Below, piece after piece: positions 51,265 to 64,000 of a stretch of DNA of 64,000 bases. This DNA is from Episyrphus balteatus (lineage: Eukaryota > Arthropoda > Insecta > Diptera > Syrphidae). The DNA lies in contig NC_079138.1 in NCBI RefSeq assembly GCF_945859705.1, positions 992,001 to 1,056,000 of the forward strand, in the 5' to 3' direction. The notes under the pieces were generated by a model. The model did no database searches and was not told where the DNA came from. It saw only the letters and a program-made list of their open reading frames with translations. The position numbers and the translations under genes are program-made. The first letter of the stretch is position 1. The number at the start of each line of letters is the position of its first letter.

Positions 51265-52804
51265 AAAGTCCTATTTTTCATACAAATTTAAGATTTTTCA
51301 CCAGGCGCCCAGAAATCTCAGGAGGTATACTTCGAAAAGTGTTCAACGGACAATTATACCTCCTGAGATTTCTGTTCTCCTGGTGAAAAATCTTAAATTT
51401 GTATGAAAAATAGGAGTTTTTTCATACAAATTTAAGATTTTTCACCAGGCGAACAGAAATCTCAGGAGGTATACTTCAAAAAGTGTTCAACGGACAAGTA
51501 TACCTCCTGAGATTTCTGTTCTCCTGGTGAAAAATCTTAAATTTGTATGAAAAATAGGAGTTTTTTTAATACAAATTTAAGATTTTCCACCAGGCACCCA
51601 GAAATCTCAGAAGGTATACTTCAAAAAGTGTTCAACGGACAAGTATACCTCCTGAGATTTCTGTTCTCCTGGTGAAAAATCTTAAATTTGTATGAAAAAT
51701 AGGAGTTTTTTCATACAAATTTAAGATTTTTCACCAGGCGCCCAGAAATCTCAGGAGGTATACTTCAAAAAGTGTTCAACGGACAAGTATACCTCCTGAG
51801 ATTTCTGCTCTCCTGGTGAAAAATCTTAAATTTGTATGAAAAATAGGAGTTTTTTCATACAAATTTAAGATTTTTCACCAGGCGCCCAGAAATCTCAGGA
51901 GGTATACTTCAAAAAGTGTTCAACGGACAAGTATACCTCCTGAGATTTCTGTTCTCCTGGTGAAAAATCTTAAATTTGTATGAAAAATAGGAGTTTTTTT
52001 CATACAAATTTAAGATTTTTCACCAGGCGAACAGAAATCTCAGGAGGTATACTTCAAAAAGTGTTCAACGGACAAGTATACCTCCTGAGATTTCTGTTCG
52101 CCTGGTGAAAAATCTTAAATTTGTATGAAAAAGTCCTATTTTTCATACAAATTTAAGATTTTTCACCAGGCGCCCAGAAATCTCAGGAGGTATACTTCGA
52201 AAAGTGTTCAACGGACAAGTATACCTCCTGAGATTTCTGTTCTCCTGGTGAAAAATCTTAAATTTGTATGAAAAATAGGAGTTTTTTCATACAAATTTAA
52301 GATTTTTCACCAGGCGAACAGAAATCTCAGGAGATATACTTCAAAAAGTGTTCAACGGACAAGTATACCTCCTGAGATTTCTGTTCTCCTGGTGAAAAAT
52401 CTTAAATTTGTATGAAAAATAGGAGTTTTTTTCATACAAATTTAAGATTTTTCACCAGGCACCCAGAAATCTCAGGAGGTATACTTCAAAAAGTGTTCAA
52501 CGGACAAGTATACCTCCTGAGATTTCTGTTCTCCTGGTGAAAAATCTTAAATTTGTATGAAAAATAGGAGTTTTTTCATACAAAATTAAGATTTTTCACC
52601 AGGCGAACAGAAATCTCAGGAGGTATACTTCAAAAAGTGTTCAACGGACAAGTATACCTCCTGAGATTTCTGTTCGCCTGGTGAAAAATCTTAAATTTGT
52701 ATGAAAGAGTCCTATTTTTCATACAAATTTAAGATTTTTCACCAGGCGCCCAGAAATCTCAGGAGGTATACTTCAAAAAGTGTTCAACGGACAAGTATAC
52801 CTCC

Positions 52805-52830
52805 TGAGATTTCTGTTCTACAAATCTTAA
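52805..52830. other. Rearranged A unit at the left edge of block homology
   Basis: The right arm breaks at TTTCTGTTCTA and resumes as CAAATCTTAAATTTG, losing the CCTGGTGAAA stretch. To the right of this point block 2 follows block 1 (from about 3410) closely; to the left it does not. It is the best candidate for the breakpoint of the shared segment. Confidence 0.7.
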
Positions 52831-53539
52831 ATTTGTATGAAAAATAGGAGTTTTTTCATACAAATTTAAGATTTTTCACCAGGCGAACAGAAATCTCAGG
52901 AGGTATACTTATAAAAGTGTTCAACGGACAAGTAAACCTCCTGAGATTTCTGTTCGCCTGGTGAAAAGTCTTAAATTTGTATGAAAAAGTCCTATTTTTC
53001 ATACAAATTTTAGATTTTTCAGCAGGCGCCCAGAAATCTCAGGAGGTATACTTCAAAAAGTGTTCAACGGACAAGTATACCTCCTGAGATTTCTGTTCTC
53101 CTGGTGAAAAATATGAAAAAGTCCTATTTTTATACAAATTTAAGATTTTTCACCAGGTGAACAGAAATCTCAGGAGGTATACTTCAAAAAGTGTTCAACG
53201 GACAAGTATACCTCCTGAGATTTTTGTTCGCCTGGTGAAAAATCTTAAATTTGTATGAAAAATAGGAGTTTTTTCATACAAATTTAAGATTTTTCACCAG
53301 GCGAACAGAAATCTCAATAGGTATACTTCAAAAAGTGTTCAACGGACAAGTATACCTCCTGAGATTTCTGTTCTCCTGGTGAAAAATCTTAAATTTGTAT
53401 GAAAAATAGGAGTTTTTTCATACAAATTTAAGATTTTTCACCAGGCGCCCAGAAATCTTAGGAGGTATACTTCAAAAAGTGTTCAACGGACAAGTATACC
53501 TCCTGAGATTTCTGCTCTCCTGGTGAAAAATCTTAAATT

Positions 53540-53640
53540 TGTATGAAAAAACTCCTATTTTTCATACAAATTTAAGATTTTTCACCAGGAGAGCAGAAAT
53601 CTCAGGAGGTATACTTGTCCTATTTTTCATACAAATTTAA
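53540..53640. other. Extra partial A unit
   Basis: A reversed linker and left arm (with the rare allele GAGAGCAG) runs to TATACTTGTCC and then jumps to TATTTTTCATAC, cutting out the spacer and right arm at a shared TCC. Block 1 has no counterpart at the matching place. The insertion accounts for a 65-base change in offset between the blocks (49,441 before, 49,506 after). Confidence 0.78.
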
Positions 53641-54534
53641 GATTTTTCACCAGGCGAACAGAAATCTCAGGAGGTATACTTCAAAAAGTGTTCAACGGAC
53701 AAGTATACCTCCTGAGATTTCTGTTCTCCTGGTGAAAAATCTTAAATTTGTATGAAAAATAGGAGTTTTTTCATACAAATTTAAGATTTTTCACCAGGCG
53801 AACAGAAATCTCAGGAGGTATACTTCAAAAAGTGTTCAACGGACAAGTATACCTCCTGAGATTTCTGTTCTCCTGGTGAAAAATCTTAAATTTGTATGAA
53901 AAATAGGAGTTTTTTCATACAAATTTAAGATTTTTCACCAGGCGAACAGAAATCTCAGGAGGTATACTTATAAAAGTGTTCAACGGACAAGTATACCTCC
54001 TGAGATTTCTGTTCGCCTGGTGAAAAGTCTTAAATTTGTATGAAAAAGTCCTATTTTTCATACAAATTTAAGATTTTTCACCAGGAGAACAGAAATCTCA
54101 GGAGGTATACTTGTCCGTTGAACACTTTTTGAAGTATACCTCCTGAGATTTCTGGGCGCCTGGTATACTTGTCCGTTGAACACTTTTTGAAGTATACCTC
54201 CTGAGATTTCTGTTCGCCTGGTGAAAAATCTTAAATTTGTATGAAAAATAGGAGTTTTTTCATACAAATTTAAGATTTTTCACCAGGCGAACAGAAATCT
54301 CAGGAGGTATACTTCAAAAAGTGTTCAACGGACAAGTATACCTCCTGAGATTTCTGTTCTCCTGGTGAAAAATCTTAAATTTGTATGAAAAATAGGACTC
54401 TTTCATACAAATTTAAGATTTTTCACCAGGCGAACAGAAATCTCAGGAGGTATACTTGTCCGTTGAACACTTTTTGAAGTATACCTCCTGAGATTTCTGT
54501 TCTCCTGGTGAAAAATCTTAAATTTGTATGAAAA

Positions 54535-54560
54535 ATAGGAGTTTTTTTTGTCCGTTGAAC
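54535..54560. other. Linker joined directly to a reversed A spacer
   Basis: The linker AGGAGTTTTTTT runs straight into TGTCCGTTGAACAC, omitting a complete left arm. The join lies in a T-run. Confidence 0.8.
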
Positions 54561-55394
54561 ACTTTTTGAAGTATACCTCCTGAGATTTCTGTTCGCCTGG
54601 TGAAAAATCTTAAATTTGTATGAAAAAACTCCTATTTTTCATACAAATTTAAGATTTTTCACCAGGAGAACAGAAATCTCAGGAGGTATACTTGTCCGTT
54701 GAACACTTTTTGAAGTATACCTCCTGAGATTTCTGTTCGCCTGGTGAAAAATCTTAAATTTGTATGAAAAAACTCCTATTTTTCATACAAATTTAAGATT
54801 TTTCACCAGGAGAACAGAAATCTCAGGAGGTATACTTGTCCGTTGAACACTTTTTGAAGTATACCTCCTGAGATTTCTGTTCGCCTGGTGAAAAATCTTA
54901 AATTTGTATGAAAAAACTCCTATTTTTCATACAAATTTAAGATTTTTCACCAGGAGAACAGAAATCTCAGGAGGTATACTTTAAAAAGTGTTCAACGGAC
55001 AAGTATACCTCCTGAGATTTCTGGGCGCCTGGTGAAAAATCTAAAATTTGTATGAAAAATAGGACTTTTTCATACAAATTTAAGACTTTTCACCAGGCGA
55101 ACAGAAATCTCAGGAGGTATACTTGTCCGTTGAACACTTTTATAAGTATACCTCCTGAGATTTCTGTTCGCCTGGTGAAAAATCTTAAATTTGTATGAAA
55201 AAACTCCTATTTTTCATACAAATTTAAGATTTTTCACCAGGAGAACAGAAATCTCAGGAGGTATACTTGTCCGTTGAACACTTTTTGAAGTATACCTCCT
55301 GAGATTTCTGTTCGCCTGGTGAAAAATCTTAAATTTGTATGAAAAAAACTCCTATTTTTCATACAAATTTAAGATTTTTCACCAGGAGAACAGA

Positions 55395-55425
55395 AATCTC
55401 AGGAGGTATCATACAAATTTTAGAT
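55395..55425. other. Arm-to-arm junction in A block 2
   Basis: The left arm stops at CAGGAGGTAT and restarts at CATACAAATTTTAG, the start of another left arm; spacer and right arm are missing. The next unit carries the flipped spacer (at about 55461) seen also at 2384. The block 1 sequence at the corresponding place (about 5600-5700) differs, so a segment resembling 2330-2450 has been brought in here. Confidence 0.75.
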
Positions 55426-56389
55426 TTTTCACCAGGCGCCCAGAAATCTCAGGAGGTATACTTGTCCGTTGAACACTTTTTGAAGTATACCTCCTGAGAT
55501 TTCTGTTCTCCTGGTGAAAAATCTTAAATTTGTATGAAAAATAGGAGTTTTTTCATACAAATTTAAGATTTTTCACCAGGCGAACAGAAATCTCAGGAGG
55601 TATACTTCAAAAAGTGTTCAACGGACAAGTATACCTCCTGAGATTTCTGTTCTCCTGGTGAAAAATCTTAAATTTGTATGAAAAATAGGAGTTTTTTCAT
55701 ACAAATTTAAGATTTTTCACCAGGCGAACAGAAATCTCAGGAGGTATACTTATAAAAGTGTTCAACGGACAAGTATACCTCCTGAGATTTCTGTTCGCCT
55801 GGTGAAAAGTCTTAAATTTGTATGAAAAAGTCCTATTTTTCATACAAATTTTAGATTTTTCACCAGGCGCCCAGAAATCTCAGGAGGTATACTTCAAAAA
55901 GTGTTCAACGGACAAGTATACCTCCTGAGATTTCTGTTCTCCTGGTGAAAAATATGAAAAAGTCCTATTTTTCATACAAATTTAAGATTTTTCACCAGGC
56001 GCCCAGAAATGTCAGGAGGTATACTTCAAAAAGTGTTCAACGGACAAGTATACCTCCTGAGATTTTTGTTCGCCTGGTGAAAAATCTTAAATTTGTATGA
56101 AAAATAGGAGTTTTTTCATACAAATTTAAGATTTTTCACCAGGCGCCCAGAAATCTCAGGAGGTATACTTCAAAAAGTGTTCAACGGACAAGTATACCTC
56201 CTGAGATTTCTGTTCTCCTGGTGAAAAATCTTAAATTTGTATGAAAAATAGGAGTTTTTTCATACAAATTTAAGATTTTTCACCAGGCGAACAGAAATCT
56301 CAGGAGGTATACTTCAAAAAGTGTTCAACGGACAAGTATACCTCCTGAGATTTCTGTTCTCCTGGTGAAAAATCTTAAATTTGTATGAA

Positions 56390-56412
56390 AAAACTCCTAT
56401 TATTTACAATAA
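56390..56412. other. Junction of A block 2 with B block 2
   Basis: Base-for-base the same join as at 6609/6610 (ACTCCTATT then ATTTACAAT), 49,792 bases further on. Such a junction arising twice independently is very unlikely, so it marks the macro-repeat period. Confidence 0.95.
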
Positions 56413-59400
56413 AAAACTAAATTTCAAGTAAATCCATTAAGCAGTTTTGAAGGAATCGATTTTTGAAAATAAAAATTCATATTTTTTTAATAAAAAAATT
56501 TCGTTGTATGAAATTTTTTTTCAATTTTGCACTATTATTTACTTTAATGGTTTTGTTTTGTAGATAATTTCCATATCAACATCATATCAAAATTTAAAGA
56601 AATTTCATCGAGCAGATTTTAAACAATTTAATTTTGAAAATGAAACTTAAATTTTGGCGAAAAAACTCAAAAATGTGTTTTTCTTTAATTTAAGTGCAAT
56701 GACTATTTTAGCTTATTTGTTTCAAAGATACTACTAATTTACAATAATAAACTAAATTTCAAGTAAATCCATTAGGCAGTTTTGAAGGAATCGATTTTTG
56801 AAAATAAAAATTCATATTTTTTTAATAAAAAAAATTTCGTTGCATGAAAACTTTTTTCAATTTTGCACTATTATTTACTTTAATGGTTTTGTTTTGTAGA
56901 TAATTTCCATATCAACATCATATCAAAATTTAAAGAAATTTCATCGAGCAGATTTTAAACAATTTAATTTTGAAAATGAAACTTAAATTTTGGCGAAAAA
57001 ACTCAAAAATGTGTTTTTCTTTAATTTAAGTGCAATGACTATTTTAGCTTATTTGTTTCAAAGATACTACTAATTTACAACAAAAAACTAAATTTCAAGT
57101 AAATCCATTTAGCAGTTTTGAAGGAATCGATTTTTGAAAATAAAAATTCATATTTTTTTAATAAAAAAAAATTTCGTTGTATGAAAACTTTTTTCAATTT
57201 TGCACTATTATTTACTTTAATGGTTTTGTTTTGTAGATAATTTCCATATCAACATCATATCAAAATTTAAAGAAATTTCATTGAGCAGATTTTAAACAAT
57301 TTAATTTTGAAAATGAAACTTAAATTTTGGTGAAAAAACCCAAAAATGTGTTTTTCTTTAATTTAAGTGCAATGACTATTTTAGCTTATTTGTTTCAAAG
57401 ATACTACTAATTTACAATAAAAAACTAAATTTCAAGTAAATCCATTAAACAGTTTTGAAGGAATCGATTTTTGAAAATAAAAATTCATATTTTTTTAATA
57501 AAAAAAAATTTCGTTGTATGAAAACTTTTTTCAATTTTGCACTATTATTTACTTTAATGGTTTTGTTTTGTAGATAATTTCCATTTCAACATCATATCAA
57601 AATTTAAATAAATTTCATCGAGCAGATTTTAAACAATTTAATTTTGAAAATGAAACTTAAATTTTGGCGAAAAAACTCAAAAATGTGTTTTTCTTTAATT
57701 TAAGTGCAATGACTATTTTAGCTTATTTGTTTCAAAGATACTACTAATTTACAATAAAAAACTAAATTTCAAGTAAATCCATTAAGCAGTTTTGAAGGAA
57801 TCGATTTTTGAAAATAAAAATTCATATTTTTTTAATAAAAAAAAATTTCGTTGTATGAAAACTTTTTTCAATTTTGCACTATTATTTACTTTAATGGTTT
57901 TGTTTTGTAGATAATTTCCATATCAACATCATATCAAAATTTAAAGAAATTTCATCGAGCAGATTTTAAACAATTTAATTTTGAAAATGAAACTTAAATT
58001 TTGGCGAAAAAACTAAAAAATGTGTTTTTCTTTAATTTAAGTGCAATGACTATTTTAGCTTATTTGTTTCAAAGATACTACTAATTTACAATAAAAAACT
58101 AAATTTCAAGTAAATCCATTAAGCAGTTTTGAAGGAATCGAAAAATTCATATTTTTTTAATAAAAAAAATTTCGTTGCATGAAAACTTTTTTCAATTTTG
58201 CACTATTATTTACTTTAATGGTTTTGTTTTGTAGATAATTTCCATATCAACATCATATCAAAATTTAAAGAAATTTCATCGAGCAGATTTTAAACAATTT
58301 AATTTTGAAAATGAAACTTAAATTTTGGTGAAAAAACTCAAAAATGTGTTTTTCTTTAATTTAAGTGCAATGACTATTTTAGCTTATTTGTTTCAAAGAT
58401 ACTACTAATTTACAATAAAAAACTAAATTTCAAGTAAATCCATTAAGCAGTTTTGAAGGAATCGATTTTTGAAAATAAAAATTCATATTTTTTTAATAAA
58501 AAAAAATTTCGTTGTATGAAAACTTTTTTCAATTTTGCACTATTATTTACTTTAATGGTTTTGTTTTGTAGATAATTTCCATATCAACATTATATCAAAA
58601 TTTAAAGAAATTTCATCGAGCAGATTTTAAACAATTTAATTTTGAAAATGAAACTTAAATTTTGGCGAAAAAACTCAAAAATGTGTTTTTCTTTAATTTA
58701 AGTGCAATGACTATTTTAGCTTATTTGTTTCAAAGATACTACTAATTTACAATAAAAAACTAAATTTCAAGTAAATCCATTAAGCAGTTTTGAAGGAATC
58801 GATTTTTGAAAATAAAAATTCATATTTTTTTAATAAAAAAAAATTTCGTTGTATGAAAACTTTTTTCAATTTTGCACTATTATTTACTTTAATGGTTTTG
58901 TTTTGTAGATAATTTCCATATCAACATCATATCAAAATTTAAAGAAATTTCATCGAGCAGATTTTAAACAATTCAATTTTGAAAATGAAACTTAAATTTT
59001 GGCGAAAAAACTCAAAAATGTGTTTTTCTTTAATTTAAGTGCAATGACTATTTTAGCTTATTTGTTTCAAAGATACTACTAATTTACAATAAAAAACTAA
59101 ATTTCAAGTAAATCCATTAAGCAGTTTTGAAGGAATCGATTTTTGAAAATAAAAATTCATATTTTTTTAATAAAAAAAATTTCGTTGTATGAAAACTTTT
59201 TTCAATTTTGCACTATTATTTACTTTAATGGTTTTGTTTTGTAGATAATTTCCATATCAACATCATATCAAAATTTAAAGAAATTTCATTGAGCAGATCT
59301 TAAACAATTCAATTTTGAAAATGAAACTTAAATTTTGGCGAAAAAACTCAAAAATGTGTTTTTCTTTAATTTAAGTGCAATGACTATTTTAGCTTATTTG

Positions 59401-62400
59401 TTTCAAAGATACTACTAATTTACAATAAAAAACTAAATTTCAAGTAAATCCATTAAGCAGTTTTGAAGGAATCGATTTTTTAAAATAAAAATTCATATTT
59501 TTTTAATAAAAAAAAATTTCGTTGTATGAAAACTTTTTTCAATTTTGCACTATTATTTACTTTAATGGTTTTGTTTTGTAGATAATTTCCATATCAACAT
59601 AATATCAAAATTTAAAGAAATTTCATCGAGCAGATTTTAAACAATTTAACTTTGAAAATGAAACTTAAATTTTGGCGAAAAAACTCAAAAATGTGTTTTT
59701 CTTTAATTTAAGTGCAATGACTATTTTAGCTTATTTGTTTCAAAGATACTACTAATTTACAATAAAAAAACTAAATTTCAAGTAAATCCATTAAGCAGTT
59801 TTGAAGGAATCGATTTTTGAAAATAAAAATTCATATTTTTTTAATAAAAAAAATTTCGTTGTATGAAAACTTTTTTCAATTTTGCACTATTATTTACTTT
59901 AATGGTTTTGTTTTGTAGATAATTTCCATATCAACATCATATCAAAATTTAAAGAAATTTCATCGAGCAGATTTTAAACAATTCAATTTTGAAAATGAAA
60001 CTTAAATTTTGGCGAAAAAACTCAAAAATGTGTTTTTCTTTAATTTAAGTGCAATGACTATTTTAGCTTATTTGTTTCAAAGATACTACTAATTTACAAT
60101 AAAAAACTAAATTTCAAGTAAATCCATTAAGCAGTTTTGAAGGAATCGATTTTTGAAAATAAAAATTCATATTTTTTTAATAAAAAAAAATTTCGTTGTA
60201 TGAAAACTTTTTTCAATTTTGCACTATTATTTACTTTAATGGTTTTGTTTTGTAGATAATTTCCATATTAACATCATATCAAAATTTAAAGAAATTTCAT
60301 CGAGCAGATTTTAAACAATTCAATTTTGAAAATGAAACTTAAATTTTGGCGAAAAAACTCAAAAATGTGTTTTTCTTTAATTTAAGTGCAATGACTATTT
60401 TAGCTTATTTGTTTCAAAGATACTACTAATTTACAATAAAAAACTAAATTTCAAGTAAATCCATTAAGCAGTTTTGAAGGAATCGATTTTTGAAAATAAA
60501 AATTCATATTTTTTTAATAAAAAAAAATTTCGTTGTATGAAAACTTTTTTCAATTTTGCACTATTATTTACTTTAATGGTTTTGTTTTGTAGATAATTTC
60601 CATATCAACATCATATCAAAATTTAAAGAAATTTCATCGAGCAGATTTTAAACAATTCAATTTTGAAAATGAAACTTAAATTTTGGCGAAAAAACTCAAA
60701 AATGTGTTTTTCTTTAATTTAAGTGCAATGACTACTTTAGCTTATTTGTTTCAAAGATACTACTAATTTACAATAAAAAACTAAATTTCAAGTAAATCCA
60801 TTAAGCAGTTTTGAAGGAATCGATTTTTGAAAATAAAAATTCATATTTTTTTAATAAAAAAAAATTTCGTTGTATGAAAACTTTTTTCAATTTTGCACTA
60901 TTATTTACTTTAATGGTTTTGTTTTGTAGATAATTTCCATATTAACATCATATCAAAATTTAAAGAAATTTCATCGAGCAGATTTTAAACAATTCAATTT
61001 TGAAAATGAAACTTAAATTTTGGCGAAAAAACTCAAAAATGTGTTTTTCTTTAATTTAAGTGCAATGACTATTTTAGCTTATTTGTTTCAAAGATACTAC
61101 TAATTTACAATAAAAAACTAAATTTCAAGTAAATCCATTAAGCAGTTTTGAAGGAATCGATTTTTGAAAATAAAAATTCATATTTTTTTAATAAAAAAAA
61201 ATTTCGTTGTATGAAAACTTTTTTCAATTTTGCACTATTATTTACTTTAATGGTTTTGTTTTGTAGATAATTTCCATATCAACATCATATCAAAATTTAA
61301 AGAAATTTCATCGAGCAGATTTTAAACAATTCAATTTTGAAAATGAAACTTAAATTTTGGCGAAAAAACTCAAAAATGTGTTTTTCTTTAATTTAAGTGC
61401 AATGACTATTTTAGCTTATTTGTTTCAAAGATACTACTAATTTACAATAAAAAACTAAATTTCAAGTAAATCCATTAAGCAGTTTTGAAGGAATCGATTT
61501 TTGAAAATAAAAATTCATATTTTTTTAATAAAAAAAAATTTCGTTGTATGAAAACTTTTTTCAATTTTGCACTATTATTTACTTTAATGGTTTTGTTTTG
61601 TAGATAATTTCCATATCAACATCATATCAAAATTTAAAGAAATTTCATCGAGCAGATTTTAAACAATTCAATTTTGAAAATTAAACTTAAATTTTGGCGA
61701 AAAAACTCAAAAATGTGTTTTTCTTTAATTTAAGTGCAATGACTATTTTAGCTTATTTGTTTCAAAGATACTACTAATTTACAATAAAAAACTAAATTTC
61801 AAGTAAATCCATTAAGCAGTTTTGAAGGAATCGATTTTTGAAAATAAAAATTCATATTTTTTTAATAAAAAAAAATTTCGTTGTATGAAAACTTTTTTCA
61901 ATTTTGCACTATTATTTACTTTAATGGTTTTGTTTTGTAGATAATTTCTATATCAACATCATATCAAAATTTAAAAAAATTTCATCGAGCAGATTTTAAA
62001 CAATTCAATTTTGAAAATGAAACTTAAATTTTGGCGAAAAAACTCAAAAATGTGTTTTTCTTTAATTTAAGTGCAATGACTATTTTAGCTTATTTGTTTC
62101 AAAGATACTACTAATTTACAATAAAAAACTAAATTTCAAGTAAATCCATTAAGCAGTTTTGAAGGAATCGATTTTTGAAAATAAAAATTCATATTTTTTT
62201 AATAAAAAAAAATTTCGTTGTATGAAAACTTTTTTCAATTTTGCACTATTGTTTACTTTAATGGTTTTGTTATGTAGATAATTTCCATATCAACATCATA
62301 TCAAAATTTAAAGAAATTTCATCGAGCAGATTTTAAACAATTTAATTTTGAAAATGAAACTTAAATTTTGGCGAAAAAACTCAAAAATGTGTTTTTCTTT

Positions 62401-64000
62401 AATTTAAGTGCAATGACTATTTTAGCTTATTTGTTTCAAAGATACTACTAATTTACAATAAAAAACTAAATTTCAAGTAAATCCATTAAGCAGTTTTGAA
62501 GGAATCGATTTTTGAAAATAAAAATTCATATTTTTTTAATAAAAAAAAATTTCGTTGTATGAAAACTTTTTTCAATTTTGCACTATTATTTTTTTTAATG
62601 GTTTTGTTTTGTAGATAATTTCCATATCAACATCATATCAAAATTTAAAGAAATTTCATCGAGCAGATTTTAAACAATTCAATTTTGAAAATGAAACTTA
62701 AATTTTGGCGAAAAAACTCAAAAATGTGTTTTTCTTTAATTTAAGTGCAATGACTATTTTAGCTTATTTGTTTCAAAGATACTACTAATTTACAATAAAA
62801 AACTAAATTTCAAGTAAATCCATTAAGCAGTTTTGAAGGAATCGATTTTTGAAAATAAAAATTCATATTTTTTTAATAAAAAAAAATTTCGTTGTATGAA
62901 AACTTTTTTCAATTTTGCACTATTATTTACTTTAATGGTTTTGTTTTGTAGATAATTTCCATATCAACATCATATCAAAATTTAAAGAAATTTCATCGAG
63001 CAGATTTTAAACAATTCAATTTTGAAAATGAAACTTAAATTTTGGCGAAAAAACTCAAAAATGTGTTTTTCTTTAATTTAAGTGCAATGACTATTTTAGC
63101 TTATTTGTTTCAAAGATACTACTAATTTACAATAAAAAACTAAATTTCAAGTAAATCCATTAAGCAGTTTTGAAGGAATCGATTTTTGAAAATAAAAATT
63201 CATATTTTTTTAATAAAAAAAAATTTCGTTGTATGAAAACTTTTTTCAATTTTGCACTATTATTTACTTTAATGGTTTTGTTTTGTAGATAATTTCCATA
63301 TCAACATCATATCAAAATTTAAAGAAATTTCATCGAGCAGATTTTAAACAATTCAATTTTGAAAATGAAACTTAAATTTTGGCGAAAAAACTCAAAAATG
63401 TGTTTTTCTTTAATTTAAGTGCAATGACTATTTTAGCTTATTTGTTTCAAAGATACTACTAATTTACAATAAAAAACTAAATTTCAAGTAAATCCATTAA
63501 GCAGTTTTGAAGGAATCGATTTTTGAAAATAAAAATTCATATTTTTTTAATAAAAAAAAATTTCGTTGTATGAAAACTTTTTTCAATTTTGCACTATTAT
63601 TTACTTTAATGGTTTTGTTTTGTAGATAATTTCCATATCAACATCATATCAAAATTTAAAAAAATTTCATCGAGCAGATTTTAAACAATTCAATTTTGAA
63701 AATGAAACTTAAATTTTGGCGAAAAAACTCAAAAATGTGTTTTTCTTTAATTTAAGTGCAATGACTATTTTAGCTTATTTGTTTCAAAGATACTACTAAT
63801 TTACAATAAAAAACTAAATTTCAAGTAAATCCATTAAGCAGTTTTGAAGGAATCGATTTTTGAAAATAAAAATTCATATTTTTTTAATAAAAAAAAATTT
63901 CGTTGTATGAAAACTTTTTTCAATTTTGCACTATTATTTACTTTAATGGTTTTGTTTTGTAGATAATTTCCATATTAACATCATATCAAAATTTAAAGAA
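56402..64000 (+). repeat. Satellite B block 2: about 22 units, homologous to the start of B block 1
   Basis: The same 337-bp satellite in the same orientation, running off the right window edge. Its first monomers repeat the individual variants of block 1 in order: a short A-tract in monomer 1; AATAATAAAC with CATTAGGCAG in monomer 2; ACAACAAAAAAC with CATTTAGCAG in monomer 3; CATTTCAACATC with AAATAAATTTC in monomer 4. After that the copies differ by whole-monomer gains and losses. Offset is 49,792 at the start, 49,119 near 58001 and about 49,107 near 61671, and falls by two more monomers near the end. A private 12-base deletion lies at about 58140 (AATCG joined to AAAAATTC), and T-rich changes near 62590. 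No gene is seen. Confidence 0.97.

Larger units (their letters stand above)
6610..56401. repeat. One complete A+B macro-repeat period (49,792 bp)
   Basis: Measured from one A-to-B junction to the next. It contains B block 1 and A block 2. Homology between successive periods is visible from about 3410 to 15600 against about 52820 to 64000, covering the last half of the A block, the junction and at least 22 B monomers. Copies differ by whole-unit indels (for example 286 bases in A, equal to two 143-144-base units, and 673 bases in B, equal to two monomers) and few substitutions. Those indels argue for a true duplication rather than the same DNA assembled twice. Confidence 0.85.
49970..56401. 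repeat. Satellite A block 2: about 45 palindromic units
   Basis: Same 144-bp palindromic satellite as block 1. It opens with reversed units (spacers reversed to about 50400), then a forward run from about 50533 to 53990, a mostly reversed run at about 54100-55490, and forward units to the end. From about 52820 onward it matches block 1 from about 3410 variant by variant, but with gains and losses of whole units. The first 2.8 kb (49970-52820) has its own variants, such as CTTCGAAAAG near 51331 and 52197. Broken units lie near 50557, 52818, 53626, 54157, 54545 and 55409. No gene is present. The longest open frame here (50457-50831) is a translation of the repeat. Confidence 0.97.

Noticed and set aside
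54058..54267. 69-codon open frame on the minus strand
   Set aside because: The duplicate of 4552-4761 within the macro-repeat; the same satellite-derived frame.
6610..56401. The second A-to-B segment as a simple assembly duplication
   Set aside because: The copies differ by whole-unit gains and losses, private deletions (for example near 58140 and 53540-53640) and substitutions, which a duplicated contig end would not show. Long reads would still be needed to exclude it fully.
1..64000. Telomeric repeats, tRNA, rRNA or transposase fragments
   Set aside because: Reading both strands I found no tandem TTAGG-type repeat, no cloverleaf with conserved A and B boxes, no rRNA-like stretch and no transposase-like frame. 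Everything except 24125-24243 belongs to satellite A or B.

Overview
The whole window is satellite DNA, and I find no protein-coding gene or RNA gene. Two unrelated tandem repeats fill it. Satellite A is a 144-bp unit (about 34% GC by my count of one consensus) that is itself a palindrome: two 56-bp inverted arms around a 19-bp asymmetric spacer, joined to the next unit by a 13-bp linker. Satellite B is a 337-bp AT-rich unit (70 G/C in a 337-base consensus, about 21%). It has no long open frame and is arranged head to tail. Units within each family differ by only a few bases, which points to concerted evolution. Monomer lengths, AT content, megasatellite scale and an embedded short inverted-repeat element indicate a eukaryotic heterochromatic region, perhaps from an insect. 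The species cannot be named from sequence alone.

Layout: A block 1 (1-6609, about 46 units, cut by the window edge); B block 1 (6610-49969, about 129 units); A block 2 (49970-56401, about 45 units); B block 2 (56402-64000, about 22 units, cut by the window edge). The A-to-B junction at 6609/6610 recurs exactly at 56401/56402. The sequences on both sides of it match variant by variant, so A plus B forms a macro-repeat with a period of 49,792 bp. The window holds one full period and part of another.

Organisation is nested. The B monomer is an ancient dimer of about 167 and 170 bp subunits. B monomers form local higher-order repeats: alternating pairs of about 674 bp, a 5-monomer step of about 1.69 kb, a 9-monomer step of about 3.03 kb, and an 18-monomer step of 6,066 bp. 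The A+B blocks then form the 49.8-kb unit. Satellite A adds orientation switching: spacer, linker and whole groups of units occur in both orientations, and one 803-bp stretch (3006-3808) is a large inverted repeat.

The only non-satellite sequence is a 119-bp insertion at 24125-24243 with imperfect terminal inverted repeats and a TTA target duplication. It looks like a PIF/Harbinger-type MITE. No known system here explains a cellular function. The most notable features are the orientation-switching palindromic satellite and the 49.8-kb two-satellite macro-repeat.
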